Source: an uncultured Lachnospiraceae bacterium (GTDB lineage: Bacteria; Bacillota; Clostridia; Lachnospirales; Lachnospiraceae). From it: a DNA stretch of 30,767 nt. Positions within the stretch are counted from its first letter, which is position 1. Each line of letters opens with the position of its first letter. Shown piece by piece: positions 8,302-16,164 of this stretch. The translations under genes and the position numbers were made by a program. Under the pieces are notes generated by a model, which saw nothing but the letters and a program-made list of their open reading frames with translations, made no database searches and was not told the DNA's origin. The DNA lies in contig CAJUIO010000037.1 in assembly GCA_910586025.1 (NCBI GenBank), positions 1 to 30,767 of the forward strand, read 5' to 3'.

Positions 8302-9378
8302 TTACTGCTCCTCTTTACCGTTCTCCCTGTATTCCGCGCTGCTGATTCCCGCGATCAGACGCAGATCCGCATCCATCATCATTCTCACAAGAGCCCTGAA
8401 ATCAACGTCACGCTTCCATCCCAGCTCCTTCTCCGCCTTTGCGGGATTACCCCACAGATATTCCACCTCGGCCGGGCGGTAGAACTCAGGGTTCACGTCA
8501 ACAAGCAGTTTTCCCGTCTTCTCGTTGTATCCCTTCTCGTTAACGCCGCTTCCCTCGAACCGGAGCGTGATTCCCAGCTCTCCAAAAGCCGCCTCCACAA
8601 ACTCCCGCACCGTGTGCGTCTCGTTGGTGGCAAGAACATAATCGTCCGCCTTATCCTGCTGAAGCATCAGCCACATACCCTTCACGTAATCACCGGCAAA
8701 TCCCCAGTCGCGCTTGGCGTTCATATTTCCAAGAGAAAGCTTCTCCTGCTTTCCCGCTATCATGTTGGCTATGGCAAGCGTGATCTTTCTTGTGACGAAA
8801 TTCTCGCCCCGCCTTGGGGACTCATGATTGAAAAGAATGCCGTTGCAGGCAAACATATTATAGGACTCCCTGTAATTTACCGTAATCCAGTAGGAATACA
8901 GCTTGGCCGCCCCGTAAGGGCTCTTGGGGTAAAAGGGCGTTTTCTCGCTCTGAGGCGCGGTCTCCGGAAGCCCTCCGAAAAGCTCCGAGGTGGATGCCTG
9001 ATAGTAGCGGCAGTTCCCGCCGTTTACACGGATCGCCTCCAGGAGCTTGAGTGTGCTCACCCCGGTGGCCTCCGCCGTATACTCCGGCACCTCAAAGGAC
9101 ACTCCCACATGCGACTGTGCCGCAAGATTATATACCTCCGTGGGCCTGATCTCCGCCACAAGACGCATCAGATTACTGGAATCCGTGGTATCCGCAAAGT
9201 GGAGGAAGAATTTTACTTTATGATAATCCGAGTGTATAATATGGTCGATTCTTGCCGTGTTGCTGATACTGGGCCTGCGCACGAGGCCGTGAACCTCATA
9301 CCCCTTTTCCAACAAAAACTCTGCGAGATAAGAACCGTCCTGACCTGTTATTCCTGTTATTAATGCCACATTCTGCAT
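8302..9378 (-). CDS. gmd: GDP-mannose 4,6-dehydratase
   Basis: Converts GDP-D-mannose to GDP-4-keto-6-deoxy-D-mannose, the first committed step to GDP-L-fucose and related deoxysugars. The 358-residue product shows the Rossmann motif GITGQDGSYLAE (9-20), the ASTSELFG segment with the active-site Thr/Ser/Glu (128-135), and Tyr155-x3-Lys159 in SPYGAAK. The ATG at 9378 has GGAAAGGAG about 13 nt upstream. It is the first gene of the gmd-membrane protein-fcl cluster and is driven by a good SigmaA promoter in the intergenic region shared with a divergent AraC-type regulator, a plausible but unproven controller. Confidence 0.97.
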   Translation of the reverse strand: MQNVALITGITGQDGSYLAEFLLEKGYEVHGLVRRPSISNTARIDHIIHSDYHKVKFFLHFADTTDSSNLMRLVAEIRPTEVYNLAAQSHVGVSFEVPEYTAEATGVSTLKLLEAIRVNGGNCRYYQASTSELFGGLPETAPQSEKTPFYPKSPYGAAKLYSYWITVNYRESYNMFACNGILFNHESPRRGENFVTRKITLAIANMIAGKQEKLSLGNMNAKRDWGFAGDYVKGMWLMLQQDKADDYVLATNETHTVREFVEAAFGELGITLRFEGSGVNEKGYNEKTGKLLVDVNPEFYRPAEVEYLWGNPAKAEKELGWKRDVDFRALVRMMMDADLRLIAGISSAEYRENGKEEQ

Positions 9379-9432
9379 ATTTCTATTTATGCTCCTTTCC
9401 GTAATTTGTCTTATTTTGCTATTCCATTAGGG

Positions 9433-9461
9433 AGTATACTATTGTATAATCCTTGTATCAA
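9433..9461 (-). promoter_or_regulatory. SigmaA promoter of the gmd cluster
   Basis: On the - strand, -35 TTGATA (9456-9461) and -10 TATACT (9433-9438) are separated by 17 bp, about 55 bp upstream of the gmd ATG. A TATAAT on the + strand (9445-9450) lies within its spacer, so the divergent promoters of gmd and the AraC gene probably overlap. Confidence 0.7.
9445..9450 (+). promoter_or_regulatory. Candidate -10 box of the AraC-type regulator gene
   Basis: TATAAT lies 67 bp upstream of the ATG at 9517. The hexamer 17 bp further upstream (TTCCAT, 9422-9427) is a poor -35, so this promoter may be weak or need an activator. It overlaps the gmd promoter face to face. Confidence 0.4.
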
Positions 9462-9516
9462 TCTAATATATTGCGTAAAAACAGTAAAATATTGCTCGCA
9501 GCAGAAAGGAATTTTT

Positions 9517-10353
9517 ATGGCAAAATCCACCTCCGACCGAATCCTGGCAACACCCTCCCTTCACACGAGAAACCATTATCTCTATGTTCAGGAGGCCGGC
9601 ACCCTTCAGAGCTTGGAGCCTCACATCAGCAGACGCCAGAATCTGAATTCCTTTCTCTTTCTCGTAGTTCTGGAAGGCGAAGGACTTCTTCTGTATGACG
9701 GCTCCCGCCACACAATCTCCGCAGGAGACTGTGTCTGGATTGACTGTACCAGGCCCTACTCACACGAGAGCAGCGCAGACCATCCCTGGAGCCTCAAATG
9801 GGTTCATTTCTACGGGGCGCAGGCCGCTGATTTCTACGAAACCTACCTGTCGAGGGGAAACACCTTTCTCTTCCGTCCCCGCAGTCTCCTCCCTTTCACG
9901 GAGGCTCTCGACCAGCTCTATCTGTGCCACAAAAACAAAAACCCGCTGGCAGAAATTCTTTCGAATAAATGCATCACGGATCTCATAACTTACTGCTTTA
10001 TGGAAAATGAGTCTCTTCGTCAGGGAGAGTACTCCATTCCCGAAAAGCTGAAGCAGGTCCATGCGTTTCTGACGGAAAATTATTCAGGCAAAATCACCCT
10101 GGAGGAGCTCTCCCTCCGCTTCTTCATCAGCAAATTTCATCTCTCCAGGGAATATAAAAAGATCTACGGAACCACCATTGGCAGCGACATCACCTACCAC
10201 AGGATCTCCCACGCCAAATCCATGCTCCGGTTCAGCGATCACTCCATCGACACCATTGCGGCAGACTGCGGCTTTCAGGACTCCGCGTACTTTATCAAGG
10301 TCTTCAAAAAGGCGGAGGGCATGACCCCTCTGGAATACCGGAAAAAATGGTAA
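9517..10353 (+). CDS. AraC family transcriptional regulator
   Basis: A 278-residue regulator with an N-terminal cupin-like sensing domain (about 40-100, including LLLYDGSRHTISAGDCVWID) and a C-terminal double helix-turn-helix (about 180-278) ending in the family signature GFQDSAYFIKVFKKAEGMTPLEYRK. Such proteins usually sense a small molecule, often a sugar, and activate a nearby operon. The ATG at 9517 was chosen because AGAAAGGA ends 6 nt upstream; the frame is open earlier but runs through the promoter region. It is divergent from gmd with overlapping promoters, so control of the GDP-fucose cluster is a fair inference. The ligand cannot be read from sequence. Its stop directly abuts that of the convergent DUF212 gene. 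Confidence 0.9.
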   Translation: MAKSTSDRILATPSLHTRNHYLYVQEAGTLQSLEPHISRRQNLNSFLFLVVLEGEGLLLYDGSRHTISAGDCVWIDCTRPYSHESSADHPWSLKWVHFYGAQAADFYETYLSRGNTFLFRPRSLLPFTEALDQLYLCHKNKNPLAEILSNKCITDLITYCFMENESLRQGEYSIPEKLKQVHAFLTENYSGKITLEELSLRFFISKFHLSREYKKIYGTTIGSDITYHRISHAKSMLRFSDHSIDTIAADCGFQDSAYFIKVFKKAEGMTPLEYRKKW

Positions 10354-10806
10354 TCACACCCCGACAAGAGCCGCAATCAGAATACCGAGAATCGCCCCCA
10401 TCAGCACCTGAAGCGGCGTATGGCCCACCAGCTCCTTCAGCTTATCCTCCGCACTCATTTCCTTACCCATGTTGGTGAGAAGCTCCATCATCTCATTGAG
10501 AACCTTTGCCTGTATCCCGGTCTCCCTCCGGACTCCCATGGCATCATACATCACCACAATGGCAAACATGGCCGCCACGGCAAACTCAAAGCTGCCGCCG
10601 CCATACCTCATCCCCGCCGCCGTGGCAAGAGCGCATACCGTGGCCGAATGAGAGCTTGGCATTCCCCCGCCGCCCACCATTCTCTCCGCAACAAACCTTT
10701 TGTTAATAATCAGATAAATAATTGTCTTCAGCACCTGGGCCACCAGCCACCCCAAAGCCGCTGATACAAAAATTTTGTTTTGAAATACATCCTGCAAAAA
10801 ATCCAT
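10354..10806 (-). CDS. DUF212 (YuiD-like) membrane protein, PAP2-related
   Basis: A 150-residue membrane protein matching the DUF212/YuiD family, sometimes described as related to acid phosphatase/vanadium haloperoxidases. Near residues 43-56 it has MVGGGGMPSSHSATV, which contains the PSSHS phosphatase-like motif, and later GVRRETGIQAKVLNE and VGHTPLQVLMGAILGI with a His that could complete a PAP2-type site. Three or four hydrophobic segments are present. Length and motifs match the family; substrate is unknown, lipid or prenyl phosphate being only a guess. Its stop abuts that of the convergent AraC gene. A promoter and a palindrome lie upstream. Confidence 0.88.
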   Translation of the reverse strand: MDFLQDVFQNKIFVSAALGWLVAQVLKTIIYLIINKRFVAERMVGGGGMPSSHSATVCALATAAGMRYGGGSFEFAVAAMFAIVVMYDAMGVRRETGIQAKVLNEMMELLTNMGKEMSAEDKLKELVGHTPLQVLMGAILGILIAALVGV

Positions 10807-10814
10807 CTTTCATC

Positions 10815-10829
10815 TGTCCGGACCGGACA
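10815..10829. repeat. Palindrome in the leader of the DUF212 gene
   Basis: TGTCCGG and CCGGACA flank a single A, giving a 7-bp inverted repeat just 8 bp upstream of the ATG at 10806. It lies between an AAGGA element and the start codon on the - strand. It may be an operator or an RNA hairpin affecting ribosome access. Confidence 0.5.
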
Positions 10830-10864
10830 TCCGGTTTCCTTTCGCTTAAGTATCCAGTATTCTT

Positions 10865-10893
10865 ATATTACCCTTAATTCTGTATTTGTACAA
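10865..10893 (-). promoter_or_regulatory. SigmaA promoter of the DUF212 gene
   Basis: On the - strand -35 TTGTAC (10888-10893) and -10 TAATAT (10865-10870) are separated by 17 bp, about 60 bp upstream of the start codon. Confidence 0.55.
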
Positions 10894-10955
10894 GTCACAA
10901 TACCGTTTGTAACAAATTTTTAATATTTTTGTATAAATTTTTACACATTTTGCTA

Positions 10956-10984
10956 GTGACGCTGAATCTCAACTGTGCTATAAT
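10956..10984 (+). promoter_or_regulatory. Extended -10 promoter of the DUF3048 lipoprotein gene
   Basis: TGCTATAAT at 10976-10984 is an extended -10 with a consensus hexamer. GTGACG (10956-10961) is a partial -35 at 17 bp. The promoter lies about 60 bp upstream of the ATG at 11044. Confidence 0.7.
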
Positions 10985-11043
10985 AGCAAAAGTATGGATT
11001 TGCACGGCAAATCTCTATTTTTGATGAAAGTGAGGAAATATTG

Positions 11044-12207
11044 ATGAAAAGATTACAAGTGCTTTTTCTTGCAGCCTTGTCTTCATCTCTTTTATTGTTC
11101 GGCTGCGGCAAGAAAGATGCGGAAGCGTCTGCCGATCCCGTAGTCGAAATGCAGCCTCAGACCCAGGATTCTTCTCAGGATCAGAGCCAGGAAGCAGTAA
11201 AAGCGGAAGAAGTCGAGGATACGGAAACCCCTCCCGCCGAGGGTATGGTCAGAAGCCGTCTGACTAACGAATGGGTGGATGAGGAAGTTGCCAAGACACG
11301 CCCCATCGCCGTTATGGTGCCCAACAGCAAAACAGCAAGCCAGTACGGACTGTCAGATGCCTCCATCCTGTATGAGTGCAACGTGGAAGGAAGCATGACA
11401 AGGCTCATGGCTCTCTGGGAGGATTGGAGCAACCTTGAAAAAATCGGCAACATCAGAAGCTGCCGTGACTACTATCTGTACTGGGCATTTGAATGGGATG
11501 CGATTTATATTCATTTTGGCGGTCCCTTCTACATAGACGACCTGGTTGGCCGGGAAGACACCCAGAATATCAACTGTATCAGCTACGGAAACGCCGCTTT
11601 CCGGGCAAGCGCCAAGAATTCCACGGATAACGCCTTCACAAGCACCTCCAATATCATGAGCGCTGTTGAGCATTACGGTTATCCCACGGAATACAGAGAA
11701 GGCTATGCGGACGAGCATCATTATCTTTATGCTCCCTCCTCATCTCCCAACACCTTGGAGCAGTACAGTGACGCGATTACCGCCTCCAAGGTAGATATGT
11801 CCCCCGCTTATCCGGTGACCAACTGCTATTTTATCTATAATGAAAGCACCGGTCTGTATGACAGATATCAGCATCTTAGCGGTGACAGCGATGGTCCTCA
11901 CATTGACCTTGCCAACAATAAGCAGCTTGCCTTCAAGAATATTCTGGTACAGACCACTTACTACGAGACAAGAGACGACAAGGGATATCTGGCATTCCAG
12001 TGTCATGATAATACCCGCGACGGATGGTTCTTCACCAATGGAAAGGGAATTCACGTAACCTGGGAAAAGACCACCGACTACGGCGCTACCAGATATTATG
12101 ATGACGACGGCAACGAGATCAGACTGAACACCGGAAAGACCATGGTATGCATTCTGGAGGAAGGTGATTCCTTCAACGTGGACGACAAGGTGATTGAATC
12201 CAAATAA
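11044..12207 (+). CDS. DUF3048 domain lipoprotein (YerB-like)
   Basis: A secreted lipoprotein of 387 residues. The N-terminus is a type II signal peptide: MKRLQVLFLAALSSSLLLFGC, with lipobox LFGC and Cys at about residue 21. A Gln/Glu/Ala-rich linker follows (about 25-60), then the DUF3048 domain beginning near RPIAVMVPNSKTASQYGLSDA and a C-terminal half with GWFFTNGKGIHVTWEK, both typical of YerB-like proteins. The family role is not established; a surface or cell-wall location is expected. The ATG at 11044 was preferred over the TTG immediately upstream because GAGG lies 8 nt before it and MKR makes a normal signal peptide start. The gene is monocistronic, with its own promoter and a strong terminator. 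Confidence 0.9.
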   Translation: MKRLQVLFLAALSSSLLLFGCGKKDAEASADPVVEMQPQTQDSSQDQSQEAVKAEEVEDTETPPAEGMVRSRLTNEWVDEEVAKTRPIAVMVPNSKTASQYGLSDASILYECNVEGSMTRLMALWEDWSNLEKIGNIRSCRDYYLYWAFEWDAIYIHFGGPFYIDDLVGREDTQNINCISYGNAAFRASAKNSTDNAFTSTSNIMSAVEHYGYPTEYREGYADEHHYLYAPSSSPNTLEQYSDAITASKVDMSPAYPVTNCYFIYNESTGLYDRYQHLSGDSDGPHIDLANNKQLAFKNILVQTTYYETRDDKGYLAFQCHDNTRDGWFFTNGKGIHVTWEKTTDYGATRYYDDDGNEIRLNTGKTMVCILEEGDSFNVDDKVIESK

Positions 12208-12218
12208 ATTTATCCATC

Positions 12219-12252
12219 AAAAAAGCAGGAAGGTTTTCTTCCTGCTTTTTTT
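12219..12252. terminator. Bidirectional intrinsic terminator
   Basis: GCAGGAA (12225-12231) and TTCCTGC (12239-12245) form a 7-bp stem with a 7-nt loop, flanked by A6 on the left and T7 on the right. It can stop both the + strand DUF3048 transcript and the - strand HPr transcript. Confidence 0.92.
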
Positions 12253-12281
12253 GTAAAGGCGGGGCCTGATGCCTGCTGCGT

Positions 12282-12545
12282 TTATTCCCCAAGCCCGCTC
12301 TCTATGGCTCCGACCAGGTTTTTCAGCGCCTCTTCCTCATCCTCACCCTCACAGATAATTTCAATCTCGTCCCCGCATTTCACACATGCTCCCAGAACAC
12401 TCAAAACGCTCTTCGCATTCGCCGTATTTCCTCTGAACGTAAAGGTGATAAGCGACTTAAACTGCATGGCCTCCTTGCACAAAATGCCGGCCGGCCTCAG
12501 GTGCAGGCCCGTGGGGTTCTTAATAACTACTTTCTGGCTTACCAT
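12282..12545 (-). CDS. ptsH: HPr family phosphocarrier protein
   Basis: Small phosphocarrier of the PEP:sugar phosphotransferase system, 87 residues as usual. His15 in NPTGLHLRPAG is the phosphorylation site, with Arg17 beside it. Ser46 in NAKSVLSVLGA sits at the regulatory position used by HPr kinase in Firmicutes, so it is not a Crh-type protein lacking His15. GGAGGG lies 9 nt before the ATG. It is the last gene of the array, 84 nt after glmM, with no separate promoter recognised and a terminator directly downstream. It may be the general HPr or a second copy, which cannot be told from this window. The symbol is by family. Confidence 0.92.
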   Translation of the reverse strand: MVSQKVVIKNPTGLHLRPAGILCKEAMQFKSLITFTFRGNTANAKSVLSVLGACVKCGDEIEIICEGEDEEEALKNLVGAIESGLGE

Positions 12546-12629
12546 TCTTGCATTCCCTCCAATTCATCCGATGCCCGAAGATCAGCTCCACCCTTTCTCC
12601 TTAGCATCTTCCCCTCTGACTCGCAGGCG

Positions 12630-13979
12630 CTACAGCATGATATTCTGAATCAGCTCAGCAAGCTGTCTCGCTTCCTTCTCGATCATCGCCTGGTCCTTGC
12701 CCTCAATCATGACGCGCACCATGGGCTCCGTTCCGGAAGGACGAATCAGGACTCTTCCCTCGCCTGCAAACTTCTCGTTAAGCTTTGCAATGGCATTTGC
12801 TATTTCCGGATATTCCATATATTTCTCTTTCTTATGATTTGGCACCTTTGCATTGACAAGCGCCTGAGGCAGCACCTCCATAACAGAGGCAAGCTCCGAT
12901 AAGGGCTTTCCCGTCTCCGTCATAACCTGCAGAAGATGAAGGGCGCTGAGCAGTCCGTCTCCGGTTGTATTCTCCCTGAGGAAAATGATATGCCCGGACT
13001 GTTCGCCTCCCAGGCTGGCTCCGATCTCCTTCATATGCTCAAGCACATAGCGGTCTCCCACCTTGGTCTGATCCACCCGGATCCCCATTCTCTCCGCCAT
13101 AAGGAAAAAACCGAGATTGCTCATGACAGTAGCCACGATAGTATCGCCGGAAAGCTCTCCCTTATCCTTCATATGGTTTCCCACGATAGCCATGATCTGG
13201 TCTCCGTCCACCACATTTCCAAGCTCATCCACCGCAAGCAGACGGTCTGCATCCCCGTCAAAGGCAAGACCGATATTCGCCTTTTCATACACCACTCTTG
13301 CCCGGATCTCCTCCATATGAGTGGAACCGCAGTTTGCATTGATATTCGTGCCGTCAGGCATATTGTGGATCGCCACCACGTTTCCGCCGAGCTCCCGCAG
13401 CGCCTCCACCGAGGTATAATAAGCGGCTCCCTCCGCACAGTCTACCACGATCTTGAGATTTGAGAGATCGACCTTTACCGACTGGATGGAATGATTGATA
13501 TACTCCTCCCTCGCATCGGTCCGATACTTGATTTTACCTACATTAGAGCCGATGGGGAACTTGATTCCGTTCATGCTGCTCCTGATCAGATCCTCGATCT
13601 CGTCCTCCAGGGCATCCGGCAGCTTATAACCGTTTCCGTCAAAAAACTTGATTCCGTTAAACTCCACGGGATTGTGGGATGCGGAAATAACGACTCCGGC
13701 ATCCACCTTATACTTTCTTGCAAGATAGGCCACTGCGGGAGTCGGAAGAACGCCCACATACACTGCGTTTGCTCCCACGGAGCAGATGCCTGCCATCAGT
13801 GCGTTCGCCAGCATATCTCCCGAAATACGGGTGTCGCAGCCCACCATGATCGTAGGCTTATGCTCGTTTTCCTTTGTAAGGACAAAAGCTCCCGCCTGAC
13901 CCAGCTGCATAGCCAGAAGCGGCGTCAGCTCATCATTTGCAACACCTCTCACACCGTCCGTACCAAATAATCTTGCCAT
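12630..13979 (-). CDS. glmM: Phosphoglucosamine mutase
   Basis: Interconverts glucosamine-6-phosphate and glucosamine-1-phosphate on the way to UDP-GlcNAc and peptidoglycan. The 449-residue product starts MARLFGTDGVRG, carries the phosphoserine loop VVISASHNP (active Ser101), a DGDADR metal-binding loop, the sugar-binding GEQSGH motif and the phosphate-binding RPSGTEP motif near the C-terminus. The ATG at 13979 matches the family start and has AAGGAG about 11 nt upstream; an in-frame ATG 8 codons earlier overlaps cdaR and is less likely. It forms the conserved cdaA-cdaR-glmM cluster, in which GlmM is known in other Firmicutes to bind and restrain CdaA. Confidence 0.97.
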   Translation of the reverse strand: MARLFGTDGVRGVANDELTPLLAMQLGQAGAFVLTKENEHKPTIMVGCDTRISGDMLANALMAGICSVGANAVYVGVLPTPAVAYLARKYKVDAGVVISASHNPVEFNGIKFFDGNGYKLPDALEDEIEDLIRSSMNGIKFPIGSNVGKIKYRTDAREEYINHSIQSVKVDLSNLKIVVDCAEGAAYYTSVEALRELGGNVVAIHNMPDGTNINANCGSTHMEEIRARVVYEKANIGLAFDGDADRLLAVDELGNVVDGDQIMAIVGNHMKDKGELSGDTIVATVMSNLGFFLMAERMGIRVDQTKVGDRYVLEHMKEIGASLGGEQSGHIIFLRENTTGDGLLSALHLLQVMTETGKPLSELASVMEVLPQALVNAKVPNHKKEKYMEYPEIANAIAKLNEKFAGEGRVLIRPSGTEPMVRVMIEGKDQAMIEKEARQLAELIQNIML

Positions 13980-13999
13980 TCTTAAGAATTCTCCTTTCT

Positions 14000-15277
14000 T
14001 CACTCCTCAACTATTTTTGACAAATGCATCATCACCGTAATCGGCTGGGCAACCCTCACATTGTCGGGAAATCCGAAGTCGATCTCCACCTGGTAAAAGC
14101 CCTCCTGGGGCTCCTCCATGGATTCGGCCCTCATCCATTCGGCAATATCTATCTTACCTTCTATATCATTTACCGATATCCCGGACACATCCCCGGGAAG
14201 ACCCACGGCCTCAATCAGAATGCTTTCCTCCATCTCCGAGATGGAAGCCGTAAATCCCTCCGGCACGTTGACCACGCTCACCTTTTCACTCCGGATCGCC
14301 ATGCGTCTGGTTATCTCACGCTGAATACGGACAATCACGCTGATCTTGGCCTGCGCGGTATTTGCAAGAAATACATTGTCAGGCAGGTAAGGCCTGATAT
14401 CAACCTCGGCCTCATAGTCCTCTGTTTTCCCGGAAATATCTATGACATCCGCAGGAATCTCAATCTGGTTCACCCCGGAAAGCACCTTGCTCTTTCCCGC
14501 CACGATCACCGAGCCCGCACTGCTCTCAATTTCGCCGTGAACCTTATAGCCGTTTGCCGGAACTCCCGTATAGCTAAGAATAACCGGAACCTCCAGGGTC
14601 TGGTAGATGCTTACCTTTACACCCACTGTCTTGATATTCTGCGATACTCTGCTGTCCTGAATCAGCTTATCCTCACTATTATACAGACGGATTTCCGCAT
14701 TGGTTCCTATATCGCTGGTAAAGCCCGTCACATCCACATCAACAGATGCCTTGTTGATCTTATTGATAATAGATTCCGGCCCCGATATCCTCACAAGATT
14801 CTGATCCGTGGTAACCTCGCCGATCAGATAACCGCTCTCAACCTGACCCTGAACGGCTGTCTTGAGAGCGAGCGTCTTGGTCCTCATATTCTCTATATTC
14901 AGCTTCACCGTGTCGCTGCTGCCCTGGATCTTCTCCACTTCGCTTCCCAGATTCGTTGTAAGCCTGATTCCGATAGTGTCAAGACTGCTGATCTCACTGA
15001 CATCCGCCGTTGCGATAATATTGCTCGCAGTCAGGTTATTGAACACGGACCGGGGTGCCCACACCGTCACCTTGTCAATCACGGTTGAGTCCTCAAGCAC
15101 CTCGTACACCTGCCCTGAATCCGTGATCAGCTCCGTGTTGAGCAGCTTCACCGGAATGTCCGTAAAGGTCTTGTCAATGGTTGGATCACTGGCGTTATTG
15201 ATGACCATCCAGAGCAGAAACGCAAAAAGCAGGGATATAATTTTAAGGCTTATATTCGTTACAATCTTATTTTTCAC
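14000..15277 (-). CDS. cdaR: CdaR, YbbR-domain regulator of diadenylate cyclase
   Basis: A 425-residue protein with one N-terminal membrane anchor (about 8-26, ISLKIISLLFAFLLWMVI) followed by several YbbR repeats outside the membrane, such as the stretches ending in VTVWAPRSV, VRISGPES and VIVAGKSK. In other Firmicutes CdaR binds CdaA and modulates c-di-AMP synthesis. The start is GTG at 15277, which overlaps the 3' end of cdaA by 11 bp, implying translational coupling. glmM follows within about 20 nt. Family and context make the call firm; how many YbbR repeats are intact was not determined by alignment. Confidence 0.94.
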   Translation of the reverse strand: MKNKIVTNISLKIISLLFAFLLWMVINNASDPTIDKTFTDIPVKLLNTELITDSGQVYEVLEDSTVIDKVTVWAPRSVFNNLTASNIIATADVSEISSLDTIGIRLTTNLGSEVEKIQGSSDTVKLNIENMRTKTLALKTAVQGQVESGYLIGEVTTDQNLVRISGPESIINKINKASVDVDVTGFTSDIGTNAEIRLYNSEDKLIQDSRVSQNIKTVGVKVSIYQTLEVPVILSYTGVPANGYKVHGEIESSAGSVIVAGKSKVLSGVNQIEIPADVIDISGKTEDYEAEVDIRPYLPDNVFLANTAQAKISVIVRIQREITRRMAIRSEKVSVVNVPEGFTASISEMEESILIEAVGLPGDVSGISVNDIEGKIDIAEWMRAESMEEPQEGFYQVEIDFGFPDNVRVAQPITVMMHLSKIVEE

Positions 15278-16139
15278 CTTTCGACCGTCCCTTCCACAAA
15301 ATATGCTTTTTAGTATCCTCCTCCGACTTGTTCTGTATTAATCTAAGCTTTTCCTTCACAGCCTCCCCGTCAAGGCTCCTGGTCAGATTTCCCTCATAAG
15401 CCACGCTGATCTTTCCCGTCTCCTCCGACACGATAACCGTCATGGAATCCGTCACCTCCGAGATCCCCACTCCCGCCCGGTGTCTGGTTCCCAGATCCTT
15501 GCTCAGGGCCATATTGTCGGAAAGCGGCAGATAACAGGTGGCCGAAATGATTCTGTCTCCTCTTACGATGACCGCCCCGTCATGGAGAGGCGTGTTATGC
15601 TCAAAAATGTTGATAAGAAGCTGACTGGTCACAATACCATCCACATCAATCCCCGTCCTCTCGTATTCCGCCAGAGACTGATTCTGCTCCACAACAATAA
15701 GGGCACCGGTCTTCACCTTGCCCATCTCAACACACGCTTTTGAAATTTCATTAATCGTCTTATCGGTAAATCTTCCGGTCTCAGAGGTCTTTGCCGTGTC
15801 AAAGGGTAATATGGAAGAAATCAGGTTCTTTCTTCCAAGCTCCTCCAGTGCTTTGCGAAGCTCCGGCTGCAGAATAACCACCACCGCTATAATCGCCACG
15901 CTGAATGCGTTTTCCACGATCCAGAGAATCGTCTTCATCTCAAACAGAGCGGCCACCAGAATAAAGGCTGCAATCACGATGATGCCCTTTAAAAGCGACC
16001 AGGCCCTTGTGTTTTTAATCCATACCAGAATATGATACAGCAAATAGGAAATGATCAGTATTTCAACGACATCCACCCATCTGATATTTCTGGGTATCCG
16101 CGCCAAATATGTTTCGATAAATTCATTCATCAGAGACAT
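15267..16139 (-). CDS. cdaA: Diadenylate cyclase CdaA
   Basis: Makes the second messenger c-di-AMP from two ATP, controlling potassium, osmolyte and cell-wall homeostasis. The 290-residue protein has three N-terminal membrane segments (about 22-41, 49-67 and 71-90) and a cytosolic DAC domain with the two catalytic motifs, DGA (187-189 in LHDGAVIV) and RHR (219-221 in GTRHRAGVG). Length and layout are normal for CdaA rather than DisA. It overlaps cdaR by 11 bp and is preceded by two unknown membrane protein genes on the same strand. An in-frame ATG three codons downstream is an alternative start. Confidence 0.97.
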   Translation of the reverse strand: MSLMNEFIETYLARIPRNIRWVDVVEILIISYLLYHILVWIKNTRAWSLLKGIIVIAAFILVAALFEMKTILWIVENAFSVAIIAVVVILQPELRKALEELGRKNLISSILPFDTAKTSETGRFTDKTINEISKACVEMGKVKTGALIVVEQNQSLAEYERTGIDVDGIVTSQLLINIFEHNTPLHDGAVIVRGDRIISATCYLPLSDNMALSKDLGTRHRAGVGISEVTDSMTVIVSEETGKISVAYEGNLTRSLDGEAVKEKLRLIQNKSEEDTKKHILWKGRSKGEK

Positions 16140-16164
16140 TTATATTTCCCCATTCCATTCATTT

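Noticed and set aside
9406..9516. A longer AraC-type protein beginning upstream of 9517.
   Set aside because: The extra stretch covers the divergent promoters and lacks a ribosome site; the ATG at 9517 has AGAAAGGA at ideal distance.
14000..14003. glmM start at the upstream ATG at 14003.
   Set aside because: It adds eight residues not seen at the family start and overlaps the cdaR stop; AAGGAG favours 13979.
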